A stretch of 64,000 bases of DNA from Planococcus citri (GCF_950023065.1 NC_088678.1:10964580-11028579); one strand, 5' to 3'; counted from the first letter of the stretch, positions 26,093 to 37,800 are shown. Numbers and translations: made by a program. Notes: generated by a model not told the origin, from the sequence alone.

Positions 26093-27018
26093 TCAAATAA
26101 TACCATTTCCATATGCTGACATGGCTGATTCAATTTCTTTAAAATCATACGAAGAAGGAGCGTCTGGAAAGCCTTTTTCGTGAAGTCCTGATAGATATTT
26201 TACATCGCATCTTTCATATTGTCTCGATCTTGATCGACTTATTTTACGATTATGATCTTCATACTTATACAAGACCTCTAAAGAGTAATACTTGAAAGCT
26301 GAAACATCGAAAACAATTATCAGGTAGTACCTAATAGGTATCTTTAGATAGGTACCTAACTTAAAAATACCTATAATGGCTCATAATTTAATTACTCACC
26401 AAAAAAAATCGCAATGAAGAATAAAACAATCAAAATATACATGTATTTGAATACTTCTTCTTCCTTCACATTTTCTGTAGACTGATCCGCTAATATTTGC
26501 CATAAAATTCCGAAAAAATATCTATAAAATAAGCAAATACTCAAGCACAAGTAAATGAACACTTCGCCGAGCATAATGACAATTGAACAGGAAATCATGA
26601 ACGGGTTTTTCTGAAAATTTTCAAACAGAAAATATTATAATTTTGGTTCATTCCAAAAGTTGATCTACGTAGGAAAAAGAATAGGTAAGGCAACATGTGA
26701 AGTCTTATACTTTAATAGTAGCAATGATTGTTGCCATTAATATGAACCACTCGATACATGCGTAAATTCCACGTATTTCAGTATCACATTCGAGAAATGA
26801 TATCATCGTGATTCCAAATAAACCGTTCATCTGCATAAAACAAATGACCTGAAAATAGAGCGTTTCCGATGGAAAAAATACTCACATAATATGTAGGTAG
26901 GTACCTATTGGCTATTGTGTTTAAAAGCGCAAGCAAATCTACTTACTAAATTGATACTGAGGACGATAATAACGAGGATACGATGTGAATTTTCACTTTT
27001 AGGAGTATTCGCACTCAT
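26093..27018 (-). CDS. four-pass membrane protein, 202 residues, complete
   Basis: Four exons on the minus strand, 27018-26947 (ATG), 26830-26711, 26610-26400 and 26298-26093 (TGA), join in frame through GT..AG introns in phases 0, 0 and 1. The second exon corresponds to two exons of the plus-strand paralogue, so one intron has been lost here or gained there. Hydrophobic segments are at about residues 14-36, 48-63, 69-93 and 118-143. The third exon begins Lys-Asn-Pro at the equivalent of the Lys-Lys-Pro of the paralogue. The C-terminal tail is Arg/Ser-rich and has no PPxY motif. The start codon lies only 525 bp from the left end of the 20.6 kb retrotransposon, which is inserted upstream in the opposite direction and must have displaced any promoter elements beyond that point. 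Confidence 0.85.
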
Positions 27019-27741
27019 TTCCAAGACTTGTTATCAACTTTTTAGAACTAAATTAGGTAACGAAAAGCACACACGTGAAGCAACCATATCAACATTCAAT
27101 TGTGAAATATTCGAAACAATTGATTCAAGAAAATATATCCAATGGGTAGAAGTAGGTACATTTGTCAGCATAATACGAGTAATAAATATTCGTGTGTGTG
27201 ATTTTTTCAACTTTGATTATGTTATATGTAGTAATTTGGCAAAATCAGCATTTAGCGAAATAGTAACTTACTCGTTTCGTAGTTTATTTATTCCTACCCA
27301 CCCGTACCTGCCTCCAATACACGATCAAATTGTGTTTTCGTGTTCTACGTGAATCGACGCTGATGACTGCAAGAATTTCTTTTTTAAAATCAAACTTTCT
27401 AAAAATCTATCAAGTAAGCATTCAAATTCAAAAAAAATGTTCAACTCAAAAAATACACACCTCACATATGTATAGAAAAAAAAAGTTTCTTCACTTCTCG
27501 ACATGAAATACAAAATATTGAGAGCTTTTCGTTTGGGCCTATTGATATGAGGAAATATGCCTTCATCGCCTAAGCGATGATTAAATTAATCATCACCATA
27601 GAGATGATGAATAAAATAACTCCCTTAAACTGCAAGTTCGGTAATGTGTTAACTCCTACTACTGTGCTACTCCTACTACGTAGCTATAACGTAATCGCGC
27701 GCAGCAAACGCATAGAACGCATCCGATGCACCCAAAAATAG

Positions 27742-27750
27742 TATAAATAG
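27742..27750 (+). promoter_or_regulatory. LTR TATA box
   Basis: TATAAATAG about 200 bp into the LTR, followed by G/C-richer DNA where initiation is expected near 27770. The same box is at 47341-47349 in the 3' LTR. Confidence 0.7.
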
Positions 27751-28322
27751 AGCAACACGGACGCGAGCCAAACTAGATGTATCTTAATCAAGTTGAACTT
27801 GAACAAAGCTCGTCGCGAAGAGTAGTTCTTGGTCAAAAAGTGTATTTATGTAGATACGAGTAGATGAGGTCCTCTATGGGTCATTCATCCCTTTTATTCA
27901 GTCTTCACCCACTTTTAGTGGTTAATATGTTTCTCGTTTCGTGATTTAAATTATCGTATACGTAATTAATCGCGTTCACACCGGAAATCATCCGATTATG
28001 CTGGCCATCGATGATTATCCTAGAAGAATAGGTACCTCGTGTAATACATTGCTGTCGACCGGCCTAGTATTAGTGAGCCACCCTGAAAGAGACAGTAGAA
28101 GCGGACATTATGTGAGCCTTGGTGAGTAACTTCACCACTATTTCCGAAATTGCATGCAATTTCTAGGGTACTTAATTACCCATCCTCTGTAATTAACTAA
28201 CGCGTGTCGTAAGGTATAAGCTTGTGCATGTACCTATTATAAAATAACTCTATAGTTATTCTATACTCTTTGATCTTTATACCCATTTTAATATGTATTT
28301 GATTTCATTATTTCTGATTAAC

Positions 28323-28328
28323 AATAAA
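28323..28328 (+). terminator. LTR polyadenylation signal
   Basis: AATAAA 223 bp before the LTR end; the functional copy for element transcripts would be the equivalent at 47922-47927. An earlier AATAAA near 27611 lies upstream of the TATA box, in U3, and would not be transcribed from this promoter. Confidence 0.55.
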
Positions 28329-28548
28329 CATATTATCACTTTAGTGTAATTAATATGAGTTTTATTGGTAATTAGAGATTATTTCTGTGAAGAATGAGCT
28401 GCATGACTGAAACCTCTCCGATATTTTGAGCTAACCAGGCGAGGCATAAATTCACTACCTTAGGGAATATTTCTTGATTCAATCACGTAGGTAGGAATTA
28501 TGATAATAACCATCTATATCAATCATGCCTGATCTCACTCTATCATAT

Positions 28549-28566
28549 TGGCGCCTAACTTCCGCG
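28549..28566 (+). other. primer-binding site, tRNA-Lys-like
   Basis: TGGCGCCTAAC starts 3 bp after the LTR end, the usual place for a minus-strand primer site. TGGCGCC plus AAC agrees with the 3' end complement of lysine tRNAs used by many gypsy-type elements, but the match weakens after about 11 bases. Confidence 0.65.
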
Positions 28567-28781
28567 TAATTCTTCCGAAAATTGCAAAATTTTCAGTCCG
28601 ACTTACTAAAAAACCCACCCTTAAAAATTTAAATGTTTCAAAATTTTCAAACTTTTCGATTTTTTTTTCAAGTTCTGTCAAACTCGAATTTCAAATGGTT
28701 CTCTTAAAGAACACAATTCGAGTGAAAAAACATGATTTTCCAAGATATGTTGCATGTCAAAATTGACTAAATCACTTAGTC

Positions 28782-28796
28782 TGGCGCCTGACGTGG
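28782..28796 (+). other. second PBS-like sequence
   Basis: TGGCGCCTGACGTGG resembles the tRNA-Lys complement (TGGCGCCCAACGTGG) more closely than the LTR-adjacent site does, and lies 236 bp inside the leader. It may be a relic of an earlier LTR border or a duplicated primer site. Confidence 0.35.
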
Positions 28797-29462
28797 ATGA
28801 ACCTCTCTAGAAAAAATTCATACATGCCATGTATCTTCGAAAACTCATAAACTAAAAAATTTAAATTTACCAAAAATTAATTTTTGAACTTTCTTGAATC
28901 CAAAAAGCTCGAAAAACGAGCATAATTCAAGATAAAAATTACGTTGCAATAGTAAGCTTTTGACCTTTGAATCTCAAAGGCCAAAATGTCTTAAAAAATT
29001 AATTTTTAAACTTTCTTGAATTCAAAAGGCTCGAAAAAATGAGCATTATTCAAGCTAAAAATTACGTTCCGGATTAATCTAAATTATAACCTTCCAAAAT
29101 TTTTGATTTTTTTTTGATTTTTTTTTTTTTCGTTTTGATTTTTTTTTAAATTTCTTATACCCCACTAAAATTGCGTTTTTTGCCTCGAAGTCTCGTAGAT
29201 AGGTCTTCTAGTTAAAACGATAGCTCATATTTTAGTGAGAAAAGTTTCAGTACATAATGCTTACTAACACTATGCTAAAATAATGTAGTATATTTGTATG
29301 TACATAAAATGAATTTTTCCAAACACTCTTTCGTGCATAAATTGCGAATAGGGGCAGGGAAAGATTCTAAAATACTATTCGATTCATGATTCGTAAAAAT
29401 ACAGGTCCGAGTCAAAATAATAAATTCTTTTAAAAAACGAAAGTGGTTATTACTCTGTGACC

Positions 29463-30060
29463 TACATGGTGGGTAGGTAGCTGCGGCTATATCATACTAA
29501 TCGAGAAAAAACTCCCTGCTGAGCAAGGTGTAAAACCTGACTAGTCTCGAGGGAGATAATCATCTCGAGGACCATGGTAGAATCGTGATGCCCTGGTCAC
29601 TGTGTATTTACAGAGAATATCATTCATAAAATAACAACCAAAATTTCATCTACGTAAAACTCTGGCTTCGTAAAAAATTAATCTCTGACTTACATGGTGG
29701 ATAGGGGATCGCAGCTATATTGTGCCAATTGAGAAAAAACTCCTCATGAGCAAGGTGTAAAACCTGACTAGCCTCAAGGGAGACAATTATCTCAAGAATC
29801 ACAGTAGAATTGCGGTACCCTGGTTGCTGTGTATTTTCAGAGAACATTAATCTTAAAATAATTACCAAAATTTCATCTAAGCAAAATTTTGACATCATAA
29901 AAATTACTAGTCTTTGTCTCACATAATGGATAAAGGATCGCAGCTATATTGTGCCAATCAAGAGGGCTTCCCCCAATGAGCAAGATGTAAAATCTGACTA
30001 GCCTCATGGGCGATAGTCATCTTGAGAATCACAGTAGAATTGTGATACCTCATTCATTAT
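29463..30060 (+). repeat. 228-bp tandem repeat, about 2.6 copies plus a degraded fourth
   Basis: Unit starts at 29463 (TACATGGTGG), 29691 and 29920. Shared blocks include GCTATAT, GAGCAAG-TGTAAAA, CTGACTAGCCTC and AGAATC-ACAGTAGAATTG. A faint fourth copy extends to about 30260. Within each unit CTAGTCTCGAGGGA and ATCATCTCGAG-type segments could pair to form a hairpin. Confidence 0.8.
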
Positions 30061-32100
30061 GCACTTTTGAAAATTTTTAAAAATTCAAAAAATTCAAAAC
30101 ATTGCCATTCTCATAAGACTCTCATGAAGGATATTTTACTCACAGAGAATCATGGTACTCCCCATGAGCGATTGGTAAGTTTGTCTCCTAAAGTGAGTAC
30201 TCTACCATCATGTGAGTCTATCTTTGAGAAAATAGCAACCAAAAATTCACATAAAATAGCATAAAAACTTGAAAAACGTCTATATAATTAAAACAGCAAT
30301 AGAACAAATTTTTTCAAACACTCTTAAAATGCAAAAATTTAGAATAGGGACTAGGAAAAAATTCTAACCAAGACCATTAGACTCGCGATTCGTAACAGTA
30401 CAAGTCCGAATCGAAATAGTTTAAATATTTTTGAATTCAATTTAATTGCTTCTTGACCTAACTAACCCCTTTGTGGTGTATTTTCGGACATTTCTATGAA
30501 AATTACGAAGACGAAAATCTGAAAATACAACACAAATAAGGAAAAAATTCTTCCGAGGTTAATTTTGTTCCAAATGGAACAGATTACCCATCTGACGAAT
30601 TCGGACCTAAAATCAGGGCAAAATTGCTATTTTTTGCCAAGTTCGAAGATGAAAATCTGACAACTTGGCAGAAAAGTGCAAAATTACCTACAAAAAAGGC
30701 AAAGCATAAAACTTTGATCTTTTTATGCTCATAACTAAAGTGTTCAAAATTCCGAAAACGTCTGTATAGTTAGGTTAAGAAAAAATTCACTCAAGCTCAT
30801 TCCTCCCTTATGGAGTGCAATGATAACTTGGGTGAGACCACCCAGTTTTAAAATCATCAAAATGTCATAATTTTGATGAAAATTTCTTGGCCACTCTAAT
30901 TTAGTTATTTTTTATGTACCTAGTAATATTTTAACAGCTTGGTGTATGGGTAAAATAAGCAGTTCAGCTCATTTTATTCAAGTAGGTACCTAGAAACGAA
31001 TTTATTTCTTGCTTTTTACAGACGAAAATCTGTAGAAAAATGGAATAAATTCAGCCTATAAATAGTTCGTTGATTTTCTTTCTGTAAAAATTTTCTCAAG
31101 TTACCAGTGAGAAAATGGTCAAATAGCCTGCATGATCTGGGTTATTTGATCGAATTTCACACTGGCTACATTTTCTGGAAAAATGTATCTATCTGCTCAC
31201 TCTATTTTGACTCTGTGTAAGTTCAAAATTTCGAAAATCTAGCCCAAAAAGATCGTTGCAAAGACTCGAAATCTCCGAGGAAACTTTTTAAAAATACAAG
31301 ATAAAAAATATCTAAGTTCTCAGTAGAAAAGAGCGTGATCTTTTTCCATATAAAATGCATAGGTACAATACCCATAGAGAATCTTCTTTGTATCCAGCTC
31401 ATATAGCTGCATACACGTGCCATGGCCTTACAGAGCCTTTACTTTTGAATAGAATTCTTTGTTTAAAATCTCCGAGCCGAAATATTCTCACGAAATCATA
31501 GCGCCAGTAGATAGTCATAAAAATTAATAAGCAAGAGACTCGAACATCTTTCGTTCAAGGCGTTGACATTTATTGCTCTAGCAATAAAAACTGTCACTAT
31601 TTGGTCACTTTATTACACCTATTTCACCAAAACATACAGAATCTTCTCGGATACCTGAGAACACCTTTTTTGGTATAATAAAAACGTCATCATTTGATTA
31701 CATTTTTTCTTACCTATTTTTTGGACATAATAAAAACGTCTAGATGCGACTACTTTATTACACCCACTTGCTGGAGTATATAGATGCTCGGCAACGAATA
31801 CGTAAACGACTACTGAATACAGCATAGATACATAAAGGCTGCCTTTATTTTCGTCGCATGTAAAAACTAACAAATACCAATAGCTATACAATTAATTGAT
31901 TTAACATTTTAATATTTTTTGCTTTTCTGTGGTGGCCACATGGGAAACTGGAGAATATTAACATGCAATAATTCAAATATTCTGCTTGACATTTTGACAG
32001 TTTTTTACAATTTATTACCATTCAATATTTTTCTGACATTTTTTTATTATTCTTATACCTACAAGTATAAGAAAACGAAAACAGACATAAATACAGTAGC

Positions 32101-32400
32101 TAAATACTCCGATTCATTTTTCAAAATCTATTAATTCAATCATTAATCTGTCAGCCTGATTGTTCTATGCATATGTACATACTAACAATAGTCAAATACT
32201 CCGATTAATTTTTCCAAAATTCAATAAATCTAGCCATTAATCTGTCAGCCTCATTGTTCTATGCCGATACATACACTAACAACCCCTAAGATATTCCAAT
32301 TAACTTCTCAAATTTATTGATTCTGTCAGTTCTTTCTATACTTAAATAGAAACCATGTACTAACAATAGTTAAATACTCCGATCCATTTTTTGTAATTAA
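32101..32400 (+). repeat. 83-95 bp tandem repeat, four diverged copies
   Basis: Copies begin at 32101, 32193, 32288 and 32371 with AAATACTCCGATT and include ATTAATCTGTCAGCCT and ACTAACAA. They lie 500-800 bp before gag in the retrotransposon leader. Confidence 0.7.
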
Positions 32401-32920
32401 TTCATATTTTTTTGATTGTTTTCTGACAGATTTATGTTTTTTACAATTCAGCCAACATACACATTTACAATATTTCTGTACCATAAATTGCAGATACCAG
32501 ACATTAATTGATACAATTTCTGACAAAAATGCTACATCTTGACGGATTTATTGGTCAAAATAGGGATGATTCAATGTAAATCAATGAGTTGAAATAATCA
32601 AAGCCATAAATTTCATCCAAAAATGAAGAAAAATGAGCTTGAAATAGACTTTTATTACTCAAAGCGGAGAAATTCAGCGTGAGAAAGCACATAGAGCTTA
32701 ATTCTCACGATCTTTTGTGGGAAAAGGACTACAATGAAGTTCCCACCAAACCTCCAGATTTCCACTTCTCTTTTTTGTCAAAATAGGCATCCAAAATCAC
32801 TATATAAGCTCAACTATCTGATCAGTTCGACTATTCTCTGTGTGACTTTTGCTCAAGTTAGACTTTCGCGTTGGACTCTCGCGTTGGACTTTCGTTCGCA
32901 CTTCATATTTTCGTGATTCT

Positions 32921-34825
32921 ATGAACACTCCTCCAGCTTTGAACACACGCAGTAGGGTGAGTAGAAAACCTTGTAAATTTTTCGAATTTCGTAAACGTGA
33001 TCGGAAATCGGTTTTTAATAACATCAGTGAAATGGAACAGGAAAATAGCCAAAATTCCACTCACTCCGTCTTTAGTGATCATTCTCAGGCATATGCTAAA
33101 GAGCATGTATATGAGGATATGAGTGACTTACAAACCCCAAGTGACGAAGGGATAGGTACCCAACAGTACTCTCGCCCCTTTGAACCAGAACTTTTTAAAG
33201 ATACTACCAATGAGCAAGTATTTGCAATTTTTCAAAAAACTTGGGACTGGAATGAAAAAATTGATGCCGAAGTAAAAAAGAATTTTGAAAATCAAAAAGA
33301 TAAAATTCAAAATGCCACAAAGGTAGCATGCGAGGCAAAGGGAATTGGAATTTATGTCAACTCTAAACTTGCTGATCTTGCAACCCAAGCTCATAACAAC
33401 CTGAAAGAAGCAGGAACCTGGGTTGATGAATTGAAAGAAAAATTAAAATCTACTCGTGTTGCACTGATCGAAACAAATAATGCCACAAAAGGAAATACTT
33501 TGGATTTGCAACGAATTTCTGAGACAATTGACAAAATTTGTCAAGAAACTAAAAAGCGTGACGAAGGTTGTGCTCAAATTGTCAAAGAAATTAATAACAT
33601 CAAAGAGAAAATCCAATATACTCCCTCGGCAAGTGGCTCAAAAGTTAAATCTCTCGCGATTGATGCAGGATCTATAAAAAGTGCAGGTATTACTTTCACA
33701 GACGACCAACTGCACTTTCCGCATGAATTCTTAGACGAATTTGATGCGTATTTTTCGGAAACAAATGTAGCTGAAAGACATAAGATTCTGGCATTTAAAG
33801 GGGTGATTAATACAAAAACTCGTAAATCATTTCTTGAGACTGTACGAAACGTACGAAATTACCGCGAATTGAAAAATAAATTTCTGGACTTCTACTGGGA
33901 TCGCAGAGCTCAAAATGAAGCAATGAAAGCTTGCAGATATGAGTTCAACTCTGCGGAAGACCTCAAAGATATGGCGAATAAAATGGCCAGATGGGCGAAA
34001 TCACTTCGAAATCATCGCCATAGAAGTGAGGATGAAATTATCGACATCCTGATAGGGAAAGCTCCAGAAAATTACCAGACTAGACTAATGGAAGAGGGAC
34101 AGTCTATGGATGATTTTCTTGAAAAATTGTCCAATTTGGCTAGAATTCAATACGATCCTGAAAATGAAGTACCTGTTAGGTTTCAACGAAATTATAGACG
34201 TAAATTTGATGACCCCCCCGTACCCGCGCCTGTAAATAATTCGCGATACACTAATAAGGGCACACCTTCAAATGAGCAGTTACTGGCAATTTATAATCTC
34301 ATCTCACAGAAGGGGATTCCGAAAAATTTTAATGAAAATTTCACCAACAATCGCCAGCCAGTTCAAAATGAAAAACCATTTACGTTCTCACCACCAACTT
34401 CGTCGAATCTTCCTGCAACGACTTATCCTCCGAAGGATAAGCCAGAACAGAAAACGATACTTCAAAACCCCAATCAAGTAAAAAACCCAAATACGACTAC
34501 TTCAAATCCAACACCCAAGCCATTTGGTATCGATAAAAATGGCAATTTGACAATTAACAGATTTAGACCAAAAACTCAATCTAACACACCCGCGGCTGCC
34601 GTACAAGCAGTAGAATTTGATCAAGATTTGGATGAATATGTTGTAAACCAACCACCCCCAGAAGATTTAAATGATCAGGTGGCGACATGCAACATGTTGA
34701 ACACAATCTTCGCAGATGCGCCGGAAGAGTTAGATTTGCAAACGATTACTGCTGCCTTGCAATTAATGACAACCTCTCCCTCCGATGATGATGAAAGCTC
34801 TGCTTCGGGAAACGAAAGCCACTAG
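32921..34825 (+). CDS. gag: Gag-like capsid protein of the giant retrotransposon
   Basis: This 634-residue frame starts at ATG 32921; the frame is open further upstream but without ATG. A second ATG is at 33032. The N-terminal third is acidic and polar. A long heptad-type helical region follows (about 33240-33640), then a capsid-like segment (about 33700-34170) with aromatic/acidic helices of the retrotransposon-gag type, including the Tyr-Arg-Glu-Leu-Lys and Tyr-Trp-Asp-Arg-Arg neighbourhood. After that comes a basic patch (Tyr-Arg-Arg-Lys) and a Pro/Asn/Thr-rich tail. There is no CCHC zinc knuckle: the tail has one Cys only, so RNA binding must use basic residues or another partner. The TAG stop at 34823-34825 lies inside the frameshift structure that leads into pol. 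Confidence 0.85.
   Translation: MNTPPALNTRSRVSRKPCKFFEFRKRDRKSVFNNISEMEQENSQNSTHSVFSDHSQAYAKEHVYEDMSDLQTPSDEGIGTQQYSRPFEPELFKDTTNEQVFAIFQKTWDWNEKIDAEVKKNFENQKDKIQNATKVACEAKGIGIYVNSKLADLATQAHNNLKEAGTWVDELKEKLKSTRVALIETNNATKGNTLDLQRISETIDKICQETKKRDEGCAQIVKEINNIKEKIQYTPSASGSKVKSLAIDAGSIKSAGITFTDDQLHFPHEFLDEFDAYFSETNVAERHKILAFKGVINTKTRKSFLETVRNVRNYRELKNKFLDFYWDRRAQNEAMKACRYEFNSAEDLKDMANKMARWAKSLRNHRHRSEDEIIDILIGKAPENYQTRLMEEGQSMDDFLEKLSNLARIQYDPENEVPVRFQRNYRRKFDDPPVPAPVNNSRYTNKGTPSNEQLLAIYNLISQKGIPKNFNENFTNNRQPVQNEKPFTFSPPTSSNLPATTYPPKDKPEQKTILQNPNQVKNPNTTTSNPTPKPFGIDKNGNLTINRFRPKTQSNTPAAAVQAVEFDQDLDEYVVNQPPPEDLNDQVATCNMLNTIFADAPEELDLQTITAALQLMTTSPSDDDESSASGNESH
32957..32962 (+). promoter_or_regulatory. 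candidate splice donor inside gag
   Basis: TAGG|GTGAGT is a near-consensus 5' splice site 36 bp after the gag ATG. It could join to acceptors before the RING frame to make a subgenomic mRNA for the 3' coding block, which is 10 kb from the promoter. Unproven. Confidence 0.4.
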
Positions 34826-34865
34826 GTAGCCGAGGGGCAACTCCTAGTGCCTTCACAGCCCCCTC
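34807..34865 (+). promoter_or_regulatory. -1 ribosomal frameshift signal with predicted H-type pseudoknot
   Basis: The slippery heptamer G GGA AAC (34807-34813) is in the correct gag phase. A 6-nt spacer follows, then stem 1, CACTAGG (34820-34826) with CCTAGTG (34843-34849). GAGGGG in the loop (34832-34837) can pair with CCCCTC (34860-34865) as stem 2. The gag stop lies in stem 1. Pol is in the -1 frame, open from 34795, and has no ATG near its start. All elements of a classical retroviral-type -1 signal are present; efficiency is unknown. Confidence 0.85.
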
Positions 34866-37800
34866 AGAATTAATTTTGGAAAAATATATTTGGGTTGGTG
34901 ATGGGTTGAGCCATTACATAGCACGCGGCGAAGTAACGTTATCAAACCATTTACCTGACTATTTACGCGATCAATTAGCCCTCGAAGAATTACACCGTAG
35001 GTTACAGAGGGCTAATTTCCCGAAAAAATCTCACTTTATAGTCTCTGCAGGTCAGTTAGAATTCAATTTTTCGCGCAAACCGTATCACATCATTGAAAAA
35101 CAGCTACACAACATAACCGACTTATTACTTGACAAGGGTGCACAGAGCATAATTCTATTATTCCCTCTGGTAAAACCACGCACACCAGATGAATATGATA
35201 TAAAATTGTCTCGTTATGTCGACTTCAAGAACATATATGTACGTGTAGCCAACAATCCTAAGATAAAATTCTTACGTATGCCAGCTATGAGCTTTTTGGA
35301 AACAGAAATTATTCATAGTCAGGGTAAACAATACACCAGACCCAGAGTTGGTGCACGCAAAGAATTACTGCCAATAGAACAAAAATTTCACTATGTCTCC
35401 GCAATAAAACGATATTTCCCTTCAATCACGGAATACCGCGACGTCCGCAATTTACTCATCTCAGAGATAGCACGAATCGAATCATTCAAAGAAAGAATGG
35501 CGACACTTCCCACTCAAGCAGAAGTAGAATACTTGGGAAGTGACACCAATGAAAACACAACAGAAGCTCCAATTTATCAAATTTTAACGCTCAAAAACTC
35601 AGATTTAGGCAATAGACTCAAACCAGAAAGAAAAATTAAGAACGCGATTCGCAATCTCTATAACGACCCTGCAATTCTATCAGATTCACCAACAGCTATG
35701 AGTTTGGGTGAAATATTAGTCGCAAAAATCAATGAACAACGTTTCCATAAAATGAAGAAAAAACAAAATATCAAGTTCATTGATGCGATAGACAACACTT
35801 CTCTCAAGAATGAGAAGCCTGACCCAGTAACCTCTTCACAACTTGTGACGCAGAAAACTAATGACCCTGCGTGTGTCATACCAGTCACAATCGGTGCCAG
35901 AAAGGTTGCGTTACAACTCGATACAGGGGCACTTCCTAATGTGCTCTCTCGTTTAATGGTCAAAACATTCCTTGAAGAGGCTCCGAATTGGGTGAAATTC
36001 ATAAAACTCAAAAAACAAGTCCAACTTAGATTGGCCAATAATACGCTAATTCCATCTGCGACGCATATCATTGAACTTCAAATGATACTTGGAAATGAAA
36101 TGATAAAAGTGCCATTTTACATCATTGATGCACCAGGTCAGACATTCATTTTGGGCAGAATCTCTATGGATTACTTAAAAATGAAGTTAAATGTACCCGA
36201 ACGACTCGTAAAATGTAGACCAGAATTTTGTGAAAAATTCACAATACCATTCATGCACACTGATGAATTTCAAAGTGCATTGACGGTATTCTCGTTGGTT
36301 ACTAATGAACAAGAACATGAAACATTTTCCGAAGATATGTCTGACACTCATCATACTATCATTGAACAAGAAATCTTTGAAGAGCGTAGATTGGCTCAAC
36401 GTACTTTTAAAGAGAATTTACGAGCTGATCTAAATATGGCTCTTGAGAATGGATCAATTACATTTCAACAAGCGATCCGAGGGTTTGATAGACTACAACA
36501 TTTTGCCGATATTTTTGACCTCAACCCTGGTAAATACACCGGAGAGCAGGTTAAATTCACGTTTCAAGAAGGAAACACACACCTGCAACCATGGAGAGGA
36601 GAAAAATTCCGACCTAGTAAAAAATTATTGCCTGCTTTACGCAAAGCAATAACTAAAATGCTCGCTCTCGGTATCATCGAGTATTCACACTCATGCTATA
36701 TTAACACCTTAGCACCTGTAGTTAAGAAAAATGGAGATATTCGCTTATGTCTCGACGCTGACGAACTCAATAAATTCCTAGTCAATGTCTTAACTGAGCC
36801 AAATACAATCGCAAGCATGCTCTATGACAATGCTGGCGACAAGTTCTTTTGCACCCTCGACTTCACCGCAGGCTTTTGGCAACTTGAACTTGATTTGGAA
36901 TCACGTAAATTTACTGCTTTTCAAGTTGAAGGGCAAGTGTACGAATTCACCAGGCTACCTTATGGGCTCAAAATCTCATCAGGTGAGTTCGTACACATGA
37001 TTAATCAAGTCATTGAAAATGAGGACGGAATTACAAAATACGTCGACGACATAAAAATATCAGGAACAACTTTTGAGGAAACTATCAAAAGACTTGAAAA
37101 AGTCTTTCACCTCATAAGAGAGCACGGTCTGAAGCTAAATCCAACAAAAACTCAATTTTTCAAAAATTGCGCTGATCATCTTGGTTTCGTAATTTCAGAT
37201 AAAGGAATTGGAAAACAAAGTGAAAAAATTAGAAAACTAGAGGAATTTGAAAAGAAACACACTAAACGAGGAAAATTCTCTCTATCCAAAAAGAACGACA
37301 TTTTGGCTTTAGTTGGCAATACCGGCCTCTACAGGGATTTTATTCCTGAATATTCCCAAATTGTAAACCCCATTTACCATCTTACGAAAGGTGATGTACC
37401 TGTCGAATGGACAGAAAAACAACAAAAAGCCTTTGAGACCTTGAAAGCTGAATTCAAGAAGGACTTCAAACTACAACAAGCTCCAAAGGAAGGTGATCTG
37501 TTCTTGGACACCCAACTCTCTGATGACTCGATGAACGGAGTACTATTTTATATGGTCGAGAATGACAAACGAATCATCATGTTCATCTCGATAGCATTTA
37601 AAGAGCACCAGAAAAACTTCACCTTATTTGACCGAGAAATTATGTGTTTGGTAAAATGTGTTCAAAAATTACAAATGTGGCTACATGGTCGACGAGTCCA
37701 TGTCAGATCTAACCTTTTACCAATAATCAACCGATTTCGAGAAATTGCTCAAACCCACCGAAAGGCGGCTCACTGGGTAACCGTTCTAAATTGTTACGAT

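Larger units (their letters stand above)
27543..28545 (+). repeat. 5' LTR of the giant retrotransposon
   Basis: TG..CA-bounded LTR of 1003 bp, matched base for base by eye to 47142-48144. TATAAATAG at 27742-27750 is a good TATA box, so transcription should start near 27770 (U3/R border). AATAAA at 28323-28328 is a plausible polyadenylation signal, placing the R/U5 border roughly 15-25 bp further on. R would then be unusually long, about 580 bp. Confidence 0.95.
28546..32920 (+). other. 4.4 kb leader of the giant retrotransposon, noncoding
   Basis: Between the 5' LTR and the gag ATG there is no credible gene. The leader contains the primer site, A/T-rich DNA, a block of 228-bp tandem repeats (29463-30060), a longer-range duplication (about 29320-29430 recurs at about 30313-30425), weaker repeats around ATAATAAAAACGTC (31560-31760) and a 90-bp tandem repeat (32101-32400). 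Its length is exceptional, since gypsy leaders are usually a few hundred bases. Packaging, dimerisation or internal translation signals could lie here. Confidence 0.75.

Noticed and set aside
29463..30260. Tandem repeats as a CRISPR array
   Set aside because: The units are 228 bp and diverged, without short identical repeats and unique spacers; this is a eukaryotic retroelement leader.
32849..32920. Extending gag upstream of ATG 32921
   Set aside because: The upstream part begins at TTG and follows tandem short repeats; the first ATG at 32921 is the simpler start.
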